DNA from: Gammaproteobacteria bacterium
GTDB taxonomy: Bacteria > Pseudomonadota > Gammaproteobacteria > Pseudomonadales > Pseudomonadaceae
Direction of reading: 5' to 3'
Assembly: GCA_018826895.1 (NCBI GenBank)
Contig: JAHJYA010000005.1
Span: forward strand, 1 to 64,000
Length of the DNA stretch: 64,000 nucleotides
Below the pieces are notes generated by a model that saw only the letters and a program-made list of their open reading frames with translations, was not told where the DNA came from and made no database searches. The first letter of the stretch is position 1. Each line of letters starts with the position of its first letter. Both the position numbers and the translations under genes were made by a program. This document shows, piece after piece, positions 25,879-34,865 of this stretch.

Positions 25879-26559
25879 ATGACGATGACGACAGTAAACG
25901 GCACCAGCTCGGTTCTGGATCAGTACCAGATGCAGCAAGGCAGTACTGCGCAGAATGATGAGCTCGGTAGGAATGAATTTCTCAATTTGCTGGTTGCGCA
26001 ATTGAATAATCAGAACCCGCTGGAGCCTCAGGGTAACGGCGAATTCATCGCTCAGCTGGCGCAGTTCAGCCAGGTCGAGGGGATCGAGAATCTCAATACC
26101 AGCATGGAGGCTTTGCTAACCGGCTATCAGTCGTCCCAGGCGCTGCAGGCCTCGTCCCTGGTGGGCCGTAAGGTCATCGTGCCGACGGACAAGGCAGTGG
26201 TCGACACCAGTGAGAGCTTCAAGGCGAGCCTGGTCCTGCCTACTAGCAGTAGCAACGTCTACGTCAACGTCTACGACAGTGCTGGGACAGTGGTTTCGCG
26301 GGTCAATCTGGGTGAGCAGAAGGCTGGTAACGTTAGCTTCATCTGGGACGGCAAAGACAGCAGCGGCAATCTGATGCCGCCTGGCACCTACAAGTTCGAA
26401 GCGCAGGCGACTTACGAAGGTGAGGCCAAGCCCAAAGGGCTTTACACCCTGTTGCCTGCCAACGTTGACAGTGTGGTTCTCGGTGGTAGCGAGCTGATGC
26501 TCAACCTGGCTGGGCTCGGCAGTGTGCCGTTGTCTCAAGTGCAGGTCATTGGTCAATAA
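25879..26559 (+). CDS. flgD: Flagellar hook capping protein FlgD
   Basis: A 226-aa hook-cap scaffold that guides FlgE polymerisation and is later discarded. The N-terminal export and capping region includes LGRNEFLNLLVAQLNNQNPLEPQGNGEFIAQLAQFSQVEGIENLN, the FlgD hallmark. The C-terminal half is a tudor-like/FNIII pair with VSFIWDGKDSSGNLMPPGTYKF. The first ATG (25879) and that at 25885 are both possible. It sits 13 bp after flgC and 42 bp before flgE. Confidence 0.96.
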   Translation: MTMTTVNGTSSVLDQYQMQQGSTAQNDELGRNEFLNLLVAQLNNQNPLEPQGNGEFIAQLAQFSQVEGIENLNTSMEALLTGYQSSQALQASSLVGRKVIVPTDKAVVDTSESFKASLVLPTSSSNVYVNVYDSAGTVVSRVNLGEQKAGNVSFIWDGKDSSGNLMPPGTYKFEAQATYEGEAKPKGLYTLLPANVDSVVLGGSELMLNLAGLGSVPLSQVQVIGQ

Positions 26560-26601
26560 CTTACAGGCTTAGCCGCCGGTGTGCCGGCAAAGGAGACATC
26601 C

Positions 26602-27948
26602 ATGGCGTTCAATATCGGTCTTAGCGGCCTGCGTGCAGCGACCAATGATCTAAACGTGACAGGTAACAACATCGCCAACGCCGGCACTGCGGGCTTCAAG
26701 CAGTCGCGCGCCGAGTTCGCAGACGTGTACGCCTCTTCGGTGCTGGGCACCGGCAGCAACCCCCAGGGTAGCGGTGTATTGCTGGGGGATGTGTCGCAGC
26801 TGTTCAACCAGGGCAACATCAATTACACGCAGAACGCGCTGGACCTGGCGATCAATGGCAATGGTTTCTTCCAGGTTAATAACAATGGCGCCCTGAGCTA
26901 CACCCGCGCCGGTTACTTCGGTACGGATCGCGACGGCTTTATCGTCGACAACTTCGGCTACAACCTGCAGGGCTACACGACCGATGCCAATGGCGTATTG
27001 CAGCAGGGGGTGGTGGGTAACTTGCAGGTGCAGACTGCCAGTCAGGAGCCCAAGGCTACGACCAGTATTTCTCAGGGGTTCAACCTGAACTCGACCCTTG
27101 CGAGCCCGACCAATACGCCATTTGATCCGAGTGATCCGACTACCTACAACTCGTCGACTTCGACCAATATCTATGACACGCAAGGTAATGCCCACGTTCT
27201 GACGCAGTACTTCGTCAAGGACGATGCGAACCAGTGGCAGATGAATATCTTGATCGACGGCCGCAGCCCGTCCGACCCGGCCGCTGCGGCGCCGGCAGGT
27301 ACCGAGCCGGACCGCTATCAGCTGAATTTCAATGCGGCCGGGCAAATCAGCTCGTTGGCGCCGATCACTGATGTCACTACTGATCCACCAACGCTCGGCG
27401 CTGCCATCACCCCGGCTGGGCAGTTCACCATTGCTACTTGGAACCCGGCCGCGCCTGATACCGACTCGCCGACTGGTTGGTCGCTCAACGGAGCACAGAG
27501 TAATCCGGGTGGCTTCACTTTCGACATGCGCGGTTCAACCCAGTTTTCCAGTGCGTTTGCGGTTAACCGTGTCAGCCAGGATGGCTACACCACGGGTGAG
27601 CTGGCCGGATTGGAGATCGATGAGACCGGTGTGATTTTTGCGCGCTACACCAACGGTCAATCCAAGGTGCAAGGGCAGGTGATTCTGGCGAATTTCGCCA
27701 ACGTCCAGGGTCTGACTCCGGTCGGCAAGACCCAGTGGGTACAGTCGTTCGAGTCCGGTGAGCCGGTGCGCAACCCGCCTGGCAGTGGCACGCTGGGCTC
27801 GTTGCAAGCAGGTGCGTTGGAAGACTCCAACGTCGAGCTGTCGGACCAGTTGGTCAACTTGATTGTGGCCCAGCGCAACTATCAGGCCAACGCCAAGACC
27901 ATTGAAACCGAGAGCGCGGTGACCCAGACCATCATCAACCTGCGTTAA
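26602..27948 (+). CDS. flgE: Flagellar hook protein FlgE
   Basis: A 448-aa hook subunit. N-terminal D0/D1 elements read MAFNIGLSGLRAATNDLNVTGNNIANAGTAGFKQSRAEF. The core FlgE/F/G segment is DLAINGNGFFQV, and the C-terminal D0 helix is LEDSNVELSDQLVNLIVAQRNYQANAKTIETESAVTQTIINLR. The central D2/D3 region (about 150-330) is Ser/Thr/Pro-rich and variable. Start chosen at 26602, with AAAGGAG 8 nt upstream. A terminator follows, ending the flgBCDE transcript. Confidence 0.97.
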   Translation: MAFNIGLSGLRAATNDLNVTGNNIANAGTAGFKQSRAEFADVYASSVLGTGSNPQGSGVLLGDVSQLFNQGNINYTQNALDLAINGNGFFQVNNNGALSYTRAGYFGTDRDGFIVDNFGYNLQGYTTDANGVLQQGVVGNLQVQTASQEPKATTSISQGFNLNSTLASPTNTPFDPSDPTTYNSSTSTNIYDTQGNAHVLTQYFVKDDANQWQMNILIDGRSPSDPAAAAPAGTEPDRYQLNFNAAGQISSLAPITDVTTDPPTLGAAITPAGQFTIATWNPAAPDTDSPTGWSLNGAQSNPGGFTFDMRGSTQFSSAFAVNRVSQDGYTTGELAGLEIDETGVIFARYTNGQSKVQGQVILANFANVQGLTPVGKTQWVQSFESGEPVRNPPGSGTLGSLQAGALEDSNVELSDQLVNLIVAQRNYQANAKTIETESAVTQTIINLR

Positions 27949-28018
27949 CGCCGGAACATTGGCGTAGCGCTTGCCGGTGGATTGCCGGCAGCGGCAATAA
28001 CTCGCCAGCACCCTTTAA

Positions 28019-28046
28019 AGAAGGCTCCTCCGGGAGCCTTTTTGTT
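28019..28046 (+). terminator. Terminator after flgE
   Basis: AAGGCTCC-TCCG-GGAGCCTT followed by TTTGTTTT. A perfect 8-bp stem with a UUCG-like tetraloop. Confidence 0.9.
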
Positions 28047-28091
28047 TTATTAATTTCAATTAAATCAATGTTTTGAATGTTTTTCAGAGCG

Positions 28092-28108
28092 CTGGCACAG
28101 GGCTTGCT
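28092..28108 (+). promoter_or_regulatory. Sigma-54 promoter of flgF operon
   Basis: CTGGCACAGGGCTTGCT matches TGGCAC-N5-TTGC exactly, with GG at 28094-28095 and GC at 28106-28107. It is 50 bp before flgF and just after the flgE terminator. flgFGHIJKL therefore form a second sigma-54 unit. Confidence 0.93.
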
Positions 28109-28158
28109 TTATTACCTGTAATAGAGCGAGTAGATGCCTAGGCATCGCGGAGAGAACC

Positions 28159-28899
28159 ATGGACAAGATGCTGTACGTCTCCATGACTGGTGCCCACAAC
28201 AACACCCTGGCCCAGCGTGCCCACGCCAACAACCTGGCGAACATTTCCACCTCAGGCTTTCGTCGTGATTTTGAACAGGCACGTTCGATGCCGATTTTCG
28301 GTGATGGTTTCCCGGCACGGGTCTACGCGATGAGCGAGCGTCCTGGTACGGATTTCACCCCGGGCGCCATGCAGGAAACCGGGCGTGATCTTGATGTCGC
28401 GATTGGGGGCGAGGGATGGATTGCGGTACAAGCGCCGGATGGCGGTGAAGCCTATGTGCGCACGGCGAGCCTTAATGTCGATGCCCTGGGTGTGCTGCGT
28501 ACCGGCAATGGCTTGCCGGTCATTGGCAATGCCGGGCCGATTGCCGTGCCGCCGGAGCAGAAAATCGAAATCGGTCAGGACGGCACCATCAGTATTCGTG
28601 CCCTCGGTGAGGCCCCCAACGTGTTGGCCGAAGTGGACCGGATCAAGCTGGTCAATCCCGATCTCAAGCAGATGGAGAAGGGCACCGATGGCCTGATTCG
28701 CTTCAAGGGGGCGGAGCCATTGCTGGCTGATGCGACTGTCCAGGTCACCTCGGGCTTTCTCGAAGCCAGTAACGTCAACGCCGTCGAGGAGATGACCGCC
28801 ATCCTCTCGCTGTCCCGTCAGTTCGAGCTGCAAGTGAAGATGATGCGCACCGCCGAGGACAACTCCTCAGCCATGGCGCGTGTCTTGCAGATGAGCTGA
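28159..28899 (+). CDS. flgF: Flagellar proximal rod protein FlgF
   Basis: A 246-aa rod subunit of the FlgF/FlgG family. MDKMLYVSMTGAHNNTLAQRAHANNLANISTSGFRRDFEQAR forms the N-terminal D0/D1 rod motif. DLDVAIGGEGWIAVQ is the family core, and the C-terminal helix is LEASNVNAVEEMTAILSLSRQFELQVKMMRTAEDNSSAMARVLQMS. First gene behind the second sigma-54 promoter; flgG follows after 46 bp. Confidence 0.96.
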   Translation: MDKMLYVSMTGAHNNTLAQRAHANNLANISTSGFRRDFEQARSMPIFGDGFPARVYAMSERPGTDFTPGAMQETGRDLDVAIGGEGWIAVQAPDGGEAYVRTASLNVDALGVLRTGNGLPVIGNAGPIAVPPEQKIEIGQDGTISIRALGEAPNVLAEVDRIKLVNPDLKQMEKGTDGLIRFKGAEPLLADATVQVTSGFLEASNVNAVEEMTAILSLSRQFELQVKMMRTAEDNSSAMARVLQMS

Positions 28900-28945
28900 T
28901 TACCACCACGTCGCGCCGTGAAAACGACGCCACAGGAGACTAACT

Positions 28946-29731
28946 ATGCTTCCGGCACTATGGGTCAGCAAGACCGGTCTGTCCGCCCAGGACATGAACC
29001 TGACGACCATTTCCAACAACCTGGCCAACGTGTCCACCACCGGCTTCAAGCGCGATCGCGCCGAGTTCGAGGACCTGCTGTACCAGATCCGTCGTCAGCC
29101 GGGTGGCCAAACCACTCAGGACAGCCAACTGCCTTCCGGTCTGCAGCTGGGTACCGGTGTACGTGTAGTCGGTACACAGAAAATCTTTACCGCTGGCAGC
29201 TTACAGACCACCGAGCAGCCCATGGACATGGCCATCAATGGTCGCGGCTTCTTCCAGGTGCTGATGCCGGACGGCACGGTGTCCTATACCCGTGACGGCA
29301 GCTTCCACCTCAACTCCGACGGTCAGGTGGTGACCTCTCAGGGTTTCGCCCTGGAACCAGCCATCGTGCTGCCGAATGAGGTGCGTACCTTCACCGTGGG
29401 TGAAGACGGTACTGTCTCCGTCACCACGGCTGGCAACCCGCAGCCGCAGATCATCGGCAACCTGCAGACCGCTGACTTCATCAACCCGGGTGGCCTGGAA
29501 GCGATCGGCAATAACCTGTTCCTGGAAACCGCCTCCAGCGGTGCGCCGCAGGTTGGCACCCCGGGTCTCAATGGTTTGGGCCCGACGCTGCAGAACACCC
29601 TGGAAAACTCCAACGTCAGCGTGGTCGAGGAAATGGTCAACATGATCACGACCCAGCGCGCTTACGAAATGAATTCGAAAGTGATTTCGACGGCCGACCA
29701 GATGTTGGCTTTCGTGACGCAGAACCTGTAA
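28946..29731 (+). CDS. flgG: Flagellar distal rod protein FlgG
   Basis: A 261-aa distal rod subunit. LWVSKTGLSAQDMNLTTISNNLANVSTTGFKRDRAEFEDLLYQ carries the N-terminal rod motif with the FlgG-specific YQ-R-PGGQT segment. MAINGRGFFQV is the family core. The C-terminal helix LENSNVSVVEEMVNMITTQRAYEMNSKVISTADQMLAFVTQNL is almost invariant in the family. CAGGAG lies about 8 nt upstream of the start. flgH follows 18 bp after its stop. Confidence 0.98.
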   Translation: MLPALWVSKTGLSAQDMNLTTISNNLANVSTTGFKRDRAEFEDLLYQIRRQPGGQTTQDSQLPSGLQLGTGVRVVGTQKIFTAGSLQTTEQPMDMAINGRGFFQVLMPDGTVSYTRDGSFHLNSDGQVVTSQGFALEPAIVLPNEVRTFTVGEDGTVSVTTAGNPQPQIIGNLQTADFINPGGLEAIGNNLFLETASSGAPQVGTPGLNGLGPTLQNTLENSNVSVVEEMVNMITTQRAYEMNSKVISTADQMLAFVTQNL

Positions 29732-29749
29732 CGCTGTGAGGGTGTGGTT

Positions 29750-30445
29750 ATGAACCGGCTCGTCTATCCGCTGTTGTTGTCCGGCCTGATCGCCCTGAGT
29801 GGTTGCGTGGCCCCGGCGGCCAAACCCAATGATCCTTATTACGCGCCTGTACTGCCGCGTACGCCGCTGCCGGCGGCGCAGAACAACGGCTCGATTTATC
29901 AGGCCGGGTTCGAGAACAACCTGTTCGGTGACCGCAAGGCTTACCGGGTGGGTGACATGATCACCATCACCCTCAATGAGCGTACCCAGGCCAGCAAGAA
30001 TGCCGGCTCGCAAATCCAGAAAGACAGCACCGCCAATATTGGCCTGACATCGCTGTTCGGTGGAGCGGTCTCGGCGGCCAACCCGTTCTCCGACAATCAA
30101 CTGTCGCTGGGCGCCGAGTACGACGCCTCGCGTGATACCCAGGGCAACAGCCAGGCGGACCAGAGCAACAGCCTCACTGGCTCGATCACGGTGACCGTGG
30201 CCGAAGTACTGCCTAACGGCATTCTCGCCGTGCGCGGCGAGAAGTGGATGACCCTCAATACTGGCGATGAGCTGGTATGCATTGCCGGCCTGGTGCGGGC
30301 TGATGATGTGGCCACCGATAACACCGTAGCCTCGACGCGTATCGCCGATGCCCGTATTACCTACTCCGGTACCGGCGCCTTCGCCGACGCCAGTCAGCCG
30401 GGATGGCTCGACCGCTTCTTCATCAGCCCGCTGTGGCCATTCTGA
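29750..30445 (+). CDS. flgH: Flagellar L-ring lipoprotein FlgH
   Basis: A 231-aa outer-membrane L-ring subunit. It has a lipoprotein signal with lipobox LSGC (Cys about 21, inside [16 protein letters not shown]). The conserved [24 protein letters not shown] and the C-terminal [18 protein letters not shown], then [35 protein letters not shown], identify FlgH. Start at ATG 29750, with GAGG 8 nt upstream; a GTG two codons earlier falls inside that spacing. flgI begins 10 bp after the stop. Confidence 0.96.
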   Translation: MNRLVYPLLLSGLIALSGCVAPAAKPNDPYYAPVLPRTPLPAAQNNGSIYQAGFENNLFGDRKAYRVGDMITITLNERTQASKNAGSQIQKDSTANIGLTSLFGGAVSAANPFSDNQLSLGAEYDASRDTQGNSQADQSNSLTGSITVTVAEVLPNGILAVRGEKWMTLNTGDELVCIAGLVRADDVATDNTVASTRIADARITYSGTGAFADASQPGWLDRFFISPLWPF

Positions 30446-30455
30446 GGCTGACCCC

Positions 30456-31559
30456 ATGACTTTTCGCACTTGGCTTATCGCCGCCCTGACCTTGCTGCTA
30501 AGCGCTGCTGCTCAGGCCGAGCGTCTGAAAGACCTCGCCTCGATTCAAGGCGTGCGCAGCAACCAGTTGATCGGTTATGGCTTGGTGGTGGGGCTCAACG
30601 GCACGGGTGACCAGACCACCCAAACGCCGTTCACCGTACAGACCTTCAATAACATGATGGCGCAGTTCGGCATCAAGGTCCCGGCTGGCGGCAACGTGCA
30701 GTTGAAGAACGTCGCGGCCGTCTCCATCCATGCCGACTTGCCCGCGTTTGCCAAGCCTGGGCAGACCATTGACGTGACCATCTCATCGATCGGTAACGCC
30801 AAGAGCCTACGCGGTGGCAGCTTGCTGATGTCGCCGCTCAAGGGCATCGATGGCAATGTCTATGCTGTCGCCCAGGGCAACCTGGTGGTTGGCGGGTTCG
30901 ATGCCAGTGGCGCTGATGGTTCGCGTATCACCGTCAACGTGCCGTCGGCAGGTCGTATTCCCGGTGGAGCCATGGTCGAACGGCCAGTGCCGAGCGGCTT
31001 CGATCAGGGCAATACCCTGACCTTGAACCTCAATCGCCCGGATTTCACCACGGCCAAGAATATCGTCGACCAGATCAATGGCCTGCTCGGCCCGGGCGTC
31101 GCCCAGGCCGTCGATGGCGGTTCTATTCGGGTCAGCGCACCGTTGGACCCCAACCAGCGGGTCGACTACCTGTCGATCCTGGAAAACCTCGAGGTGGAGA
31201 TCGGCCAGGCAGTCGCCAAGGTCATCATCAATTCGCGTACCGGTACCATCGTCATCGGCCAGAACGTTCGCGTGCAGCCGGCTGCAGTGACCCATGGCAG
31301 CCTGACCGTGACCATCACCGAGGACCCTATCGTTAGCCAGCCGAATGCGCTCGCCGGCGGCGATACCGCAGTGGTGCCGCGCTCGCGGGTCAATGCCGAA
31401 GAAGAGGCCAAACCCATGTTCCGGTTTGGCCCAGGGACTACGCTGGACGAGATCGTCCGCGCGGTTAACCAGGTGGGCGCAGCCCCCTCGGACCTCATGG
31501 CCATCCTGGAGGCGCTCAAGCAAGCCGGCGCTCTGCAGGCCGACCTGATTGTGATTTAA
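30456..31559 (+). CDS. flgI: Flagellar P-ring protein FlgI
   Basis: A 367-aa periplasmic P-ring subunit. Residues 1-21 form a signal peptide ([16 protein letters not shown]). The mature protein begins [33 protein letters not shown], the FlgI signature, and the conserved [21 protein letters not shown] follows. The C-terminus [44 protein letters not shown] is typical. Assembly needs FlgA, encoded at 21.9 kb. It is followed after 12 bp by flgJ. Confidence 0.97.
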   Translation: MTFRTWLIAALTLLLSAAAQAERLKDLASIQGVRSNQLIGYGLVVGLNGTGDQTTQTPFTVQTFNNMMAQFGIKVPAGGNVQLKNVAAVSIHADLPAFAKPGQTIDVTISSIGNAKSLRGGSLLMSPLKGIDGNVYAVAQGNLVVGGFDASGADGSRITVNVPSAGRIPGGAMVERPVPSGFDQGNTLTLNLNRPDFTTAKNIVDQINGLLGPGVAQAVDGGSIRVSAPLDPNQRVDYLSILENLEVEIGQAVAKVIINSRTGTIVIGQNVRVQPAAVTHGSLTVTITEDPIVSQPNALAGGDTAVVPRSRVNAEEEAKPMFRFGPGTTLDEIVRAVNQVGAAPSDLMAILEALKQAGALQADLIVI

Positions 31560-31571
31560 GGAGCCGCCATC

Positions 31572-32744
31572 ATGGACTCTCGACTCTCCGCAGGCCTTGC
31601 CGGTACCAGCACGCTGGACAGCGGCGCCTACAGTGACCTCAACCGCCTTAACCAACTCAAGGTTGGCGGTGACAGCGAAGGCAATATTGGCAAGGTCGCC
31701 AAGGAGTTCGAGTCGCTGTTTCTCAACGAAATGCTCAAGGCCATGCGCTCGGCCAACGAAGTGTTCGGTGAAGGCAACTTCATGAACAGCAACGAGAGCA
31801 AGACCTACCAGGACATGTATGACCAGCAACTGTCGGTGACTCTGTCGAACAACGGTAACGGCATAGGTCTGGCTGAAGTGCTGGCCAGGCAGATGTCCAA
31901 GATGACTGAAGCCGCTCCGCGTGCTAATCCTTTTGCCCAGGTTGATGAAGCGGCACCACGGGCACCGAGCAAGCCTTTGGCCAAGGTCGATGCCTCGCGT
32001 GACGACAGCGGTGTGATCAATCAGCGGCGCTTGGCTCTGCCGGGCAAACTCACCGACCGTCTGCTGGCCGGTATCGTGCCCTCTGCGGAGGCCACAACAT
32101 CGCCATCAGGCCTCGCGCAAGCTGACTGGGTGCCTGCCAAAACGTATGCCGCACCGAGTGACAAGGCGCTAAGCCTGGCCGACAGCGACGCCATAACTGG
32201 TCGTCGCGTGGCGCAGCCACCTCTGGCTCCGGGCAAATCCGCGTTCACCTCCAAGGATGACTTCATCGCTGCGATGTTGCCGATGGCTGAGCAGGCAGCC
32301 GAGAAGATCGGCGTTGACCCGCGTTATCTGGTGGCACAAGCGGCGCTGGAAACTGGCTGGGGCAAGTCGATTATTCGTCAGCAGGATGGCTCCAGCAGCC
32401 ACAACCTGTTCGGCATCAAAACCCATAACAGCTGGGACGGTGACTCCGCTCGGGTGCTCACCACTGAGTACAAGGACGGCAAACCGGTAAAAGAGGCCGC
32501 GTCCTTCCGTGCCTATGAGTCCTACGCCCACAGTTTCGATGACTACGTCAGCTTCCTGCAGGATAACGGGCGCTATGAGAAAGCGCTGGCCAGCACCGAA
32601 AACCCCGAACAGTTTGCCCGTGAACTGCAGAAGGCCGGTTACGCCACCGATCCGCAGTACGCCCGCAAGGTCGCGCAGATTGCTCGGCAGATGTCGACCT
32701 ACCAGACCATCGCCGCCAGCGGCATCGCCTCGACCCAGGGATGA
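31572..32744 (+). CDS. flgJ: Flagellar rod cap and peptidoglycan hydrolase FlgJ
   Basis: A 390-aa bifunctional protein. The N-terminal rod-binding domain (about 30-120; VAKEFESLFLNEMLKAMRSANEV, then YQDMYDQQL) caps the growing rod. After a Pro/Ala linker (about 120-225) comes a GH73 beta-N-acetylglucosaminidase domain (about 230-385). It has the catalytic-Glu segment QAALETGWGKSII, then NLFGIKTHNSWDGD and the AYESYAHSFDDYVSFL part. It opens the cell wall for the rod. flgK starts 8 bp after its stop. Confidence 0.96.
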   Translation: MDSRLSAGLAGTSTLDSGAYSDLNRLNQLKVGGDSEGNIGKVAKEFESLFLNEMLKAMRSANEVFGEGNFMNSNESKTYQDMYDQQLSVTLSNNGNGIGLAEVLARQMSKMTEAAPRANPFAQVDEAAPRAPSKPLAKVDASRDDSGVINQRRLALPGKLTDRLLAGIVPSAEATTSPSGLAQADWVPAKTYAAPSDKALSLADSDAITGRRVAQPPLAPGKSAFTSKDDFIAAMLPMAEQAAEKIGVDPRYLVAQAALETGWGKSIIRQQDGSSSHNLFGIKTHNSWDGDSARVLTTEYKDGKPVKEAASFRAYESYAHSFDDYVSFLQDNGRYEKALASTENPEQFARELQKAGYATDPQYARKVAQIARQMSTYQTIAASGIASTQG

Positions 32745-32752
32745 CATGAACC

Positions 32753-34789
32753 ATGGCTGACTTGCTTAATATTGGCCTGTCTGGCCTGTCCGCGAACAAG
32801 ACTTCGTTGGCGGTCACCGGTCATAACATCACCAACGTCAACACGCCTGGTTACTCGCGCCAGGATGCCGTGCAGGCCACGCGCGTGCCGCAGTTCAGTG
32901 GTGTGGGCTTTATTGGCTCCGGCACCACTCTGGTCGATATTCGCCGTACTTACAGTGAGTTTCTCAGCACGCAGGTGCGCAGCAGTACAGCACTGAGTGC
33001 CGATGTAGAAGCCTACAAAGCGCAGATCGAACAGCTCGACTCCTTGCTGGCAGGTTCTACCACGGGCATTACGCCGTCTCTGCAGTCGTTCTTCTCGGCC
33101 CTGCAGACCGCTGCCGAGGACCCTGCCAACATTCCAGCGCGGCAGTTGGTGCTCTCCGAGGCCGAAGGTTTGGCCAAGCGTTTCAACGTGGTATACGACC
33201 GCGTCAGCGAGCAGAACGAGTTCATCAACAAGCAGATGACGGCCGTGACCGAGCAGGTCAATCGCCTGGCCACATCGATCGCCAGCTACAACGATGCCAT
33301 TTCCATTGCAGCGGCCAACGGCAAGCAGCCCAACGACCTGCTCGATGCGCGTGACGAGGCCGTTCGACAGCTGTCTACCTATGTGGGTGTGACGGTCGTG
33401 GCGCAGGACGATAACGCGATCAACGTGTTTGTTGGCTCTGGTCAGCCACTGGTCGTCGGCAGCACGGCAAGTCGCCTAGAGGCTGTTGCTGGCAGCGATG
33501 ACCCCACGCGTTTCGAGATCGAGTTCGTCAGTGGCGGCTCGCGGCAGGGCGTGACCTCGTTGCTGACCGGCGGTGAACTGGGCGGCCTGATCCGCTATCG
33601 CAGCGAAACCCTCGACCCAACACTCAACTCCATCGGCCGCCTGGCCCTGGCTGTCTCTGATCAGGTCAATAGCCAGCTGGGGCAGGGGCTGGACTTGAAA
33701 GGCCAGGTGGGCGCAGCACTGTTCGGCGATTTTAACGATCCGGCGACGGCACAACTGCGGGTGCGTGCGTTCAGCACCAACACCAGCAACGTACAGCCGG
33801 CCTTGAACATCACCGATACGAGCATTCTGACGACCAGCGACTACCGTCTGGAGTTCGATGGCACCCAATATTCGGCCCGGCGCCTGAGCGATGGCGCGAC
33901 CCTGACCGTCAACCCCAACCCTCCAGCTACCTACCCGGCAGCGCTGAGCTTCACCGATTCCAGCGGCCGTGACCAAGGTTTTGAGATCGCTCTGGATTCC
34001 GCACCGGCAGCCGATGATCGCTACCTGCTGCAGCCCACCCGGCGTGGGGCGACGGCGATTACCGCGGTGCTCGATCAGCCCGACCAGTTGGCCTTCGCAG
34101 CACCAGTGAGGTCTGACGCCAACGTGCAGAACCGCGGAACCGCGACTATTGGCCAGCCTGCCTTGCAAAGCACCGGCAGCGATATCGACCCCACCACGTT
34201 GCAAGCAGCGTTACCGGTTACCCTGACCTACGATGCTGTCGCCGCTGACTTTACTGTGCCTGCCGGGGCCACCCTGACACGCATCAACCCCAATGATGGT
34301 ACGCCGGCGACACCGGCCACCTTCCAGTCTGGGCAGCAGAATACCTATGAGCTGGAGCTGAGCGACGGCAGCCGGGTACGTATGACCCTGAGTGGTCGTC
34401 CGGAAAACGGCGATACCTTCAACCTGTCGTTCAACCAGAATGGTGTCTCGGATAACCGCAATGCCTTGGCCCTGGCGGACCTGCAGAGTAAGGCAACAGT
34501 TGGCGTTGACCCAACGATTACCGGTATAAGCACGGGGAGCAGCTTTGTCGACAGCTATGGCGATACGGTCGAGCGTGTCGGCACCCTGACCGCTCAGGCA
34601 CGACAGGACAGCCTGGCGACTGCCTCGATTCTCAAGCAGGCGACTGATAACCGCGACTCGCTGTCGGCCGTCAACCTTGATGAGGAAGCCGCTAATCTGA
34701 TCAAGTTCGAGCAGTACTACAACGCGTCGGCGCAGGTCATTCAAGTTGCGCGCTCGTTGTTCGATACCCTGATTGGTGCCTTCAGGTAA
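32753..34789 (+). CDS. flgK: Hook-associated protein 1 FlgK
   Basis: A 678-aa first hook-filament junction protein. The N-terminal D0/D1 part is MADLLNIGLSGLSANKTSLAVTGHNITNVNTPGYSRQDAVQ. The long central region includes DLLDARDEAVRQLSTYVGVTVV, a conserved HAP1 element. The C-terminal helix is SAVNLDEEAANLIKFEQYYNASAQVIQVARSLFDTLIGAFR. The middle (about 300-560) is an expanded Thr/Asp-rich variable domain, and the protein is longer than enteric FlgK. FlgN is its chaperone. Confidence 0.96.
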   Translation: MADLLNIGLSGLSANKTSLAVTGHNITNVNTPGYSRQDAVQATRVPQFSGVGFIGSGTTLVDIRRTYSEFLSTQVRSSTALSADVEAYKAQIEQLDSLLAGSTTGITPSLQSFFSALQTAAEDPANIPARQLVLSEAEGLAKRFNVVYDRVSEQNEFINKQMTAVTEQVNRLATSIASYNDAISIAAANGKQPNDLLDARDEAVRQLSTYVGVTVVAQDDNAINVFVGSGQPLVVGSTASRLEAVAGSDDPTRFEIEFVSGGSRQGVTSLLTGGELGGLIRYRSETLDPTLNSIGRLALAVSDQVNSQLGQGLDLKGQVGAALFGDFNDPATAQLRVRAFSTNTSNVQPALNITDTSILTTSDYRLEFDGTQYSARRLSDGATLTVNPNPPATYPAALSFTDSSGRDQGFEIALDSAPAADDRYLLQPTRRGATAITAVLDQPDQLAFAAPVRSDANVQNRGTATIGQPALQSTGSDIDPTTLQAALPVTLTYDAVAADFTVPAGATLTRINPNDGTPATPATFQSGQQNTYELELSDGSRVRMTLSGRPENGDTFNLSFNQNGVSDNRNALALADLQSKATVGVDPTITGISTGSSFVDSYGDTVERVGTLTAQARQDSLATASILKQATDNRDSLSAVNLDEEAANLIKFEQYYNASAQVIQVARSLFDTLIGAFR

Positions 34790-34865
34790 CGGCAAAGACG
34801 GCAGTTCACTGACGATCAGCTAACGGACGGCGGGTGTTGCCCGCATATCCATGAGGTAAGGTTTC

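Noticed and set aside
30807..31829. 340-aa minus-strand open frame antisense to flgI
   Set aside because: No family motifs; the opposite strand carries complete FlgI with signal peptide.
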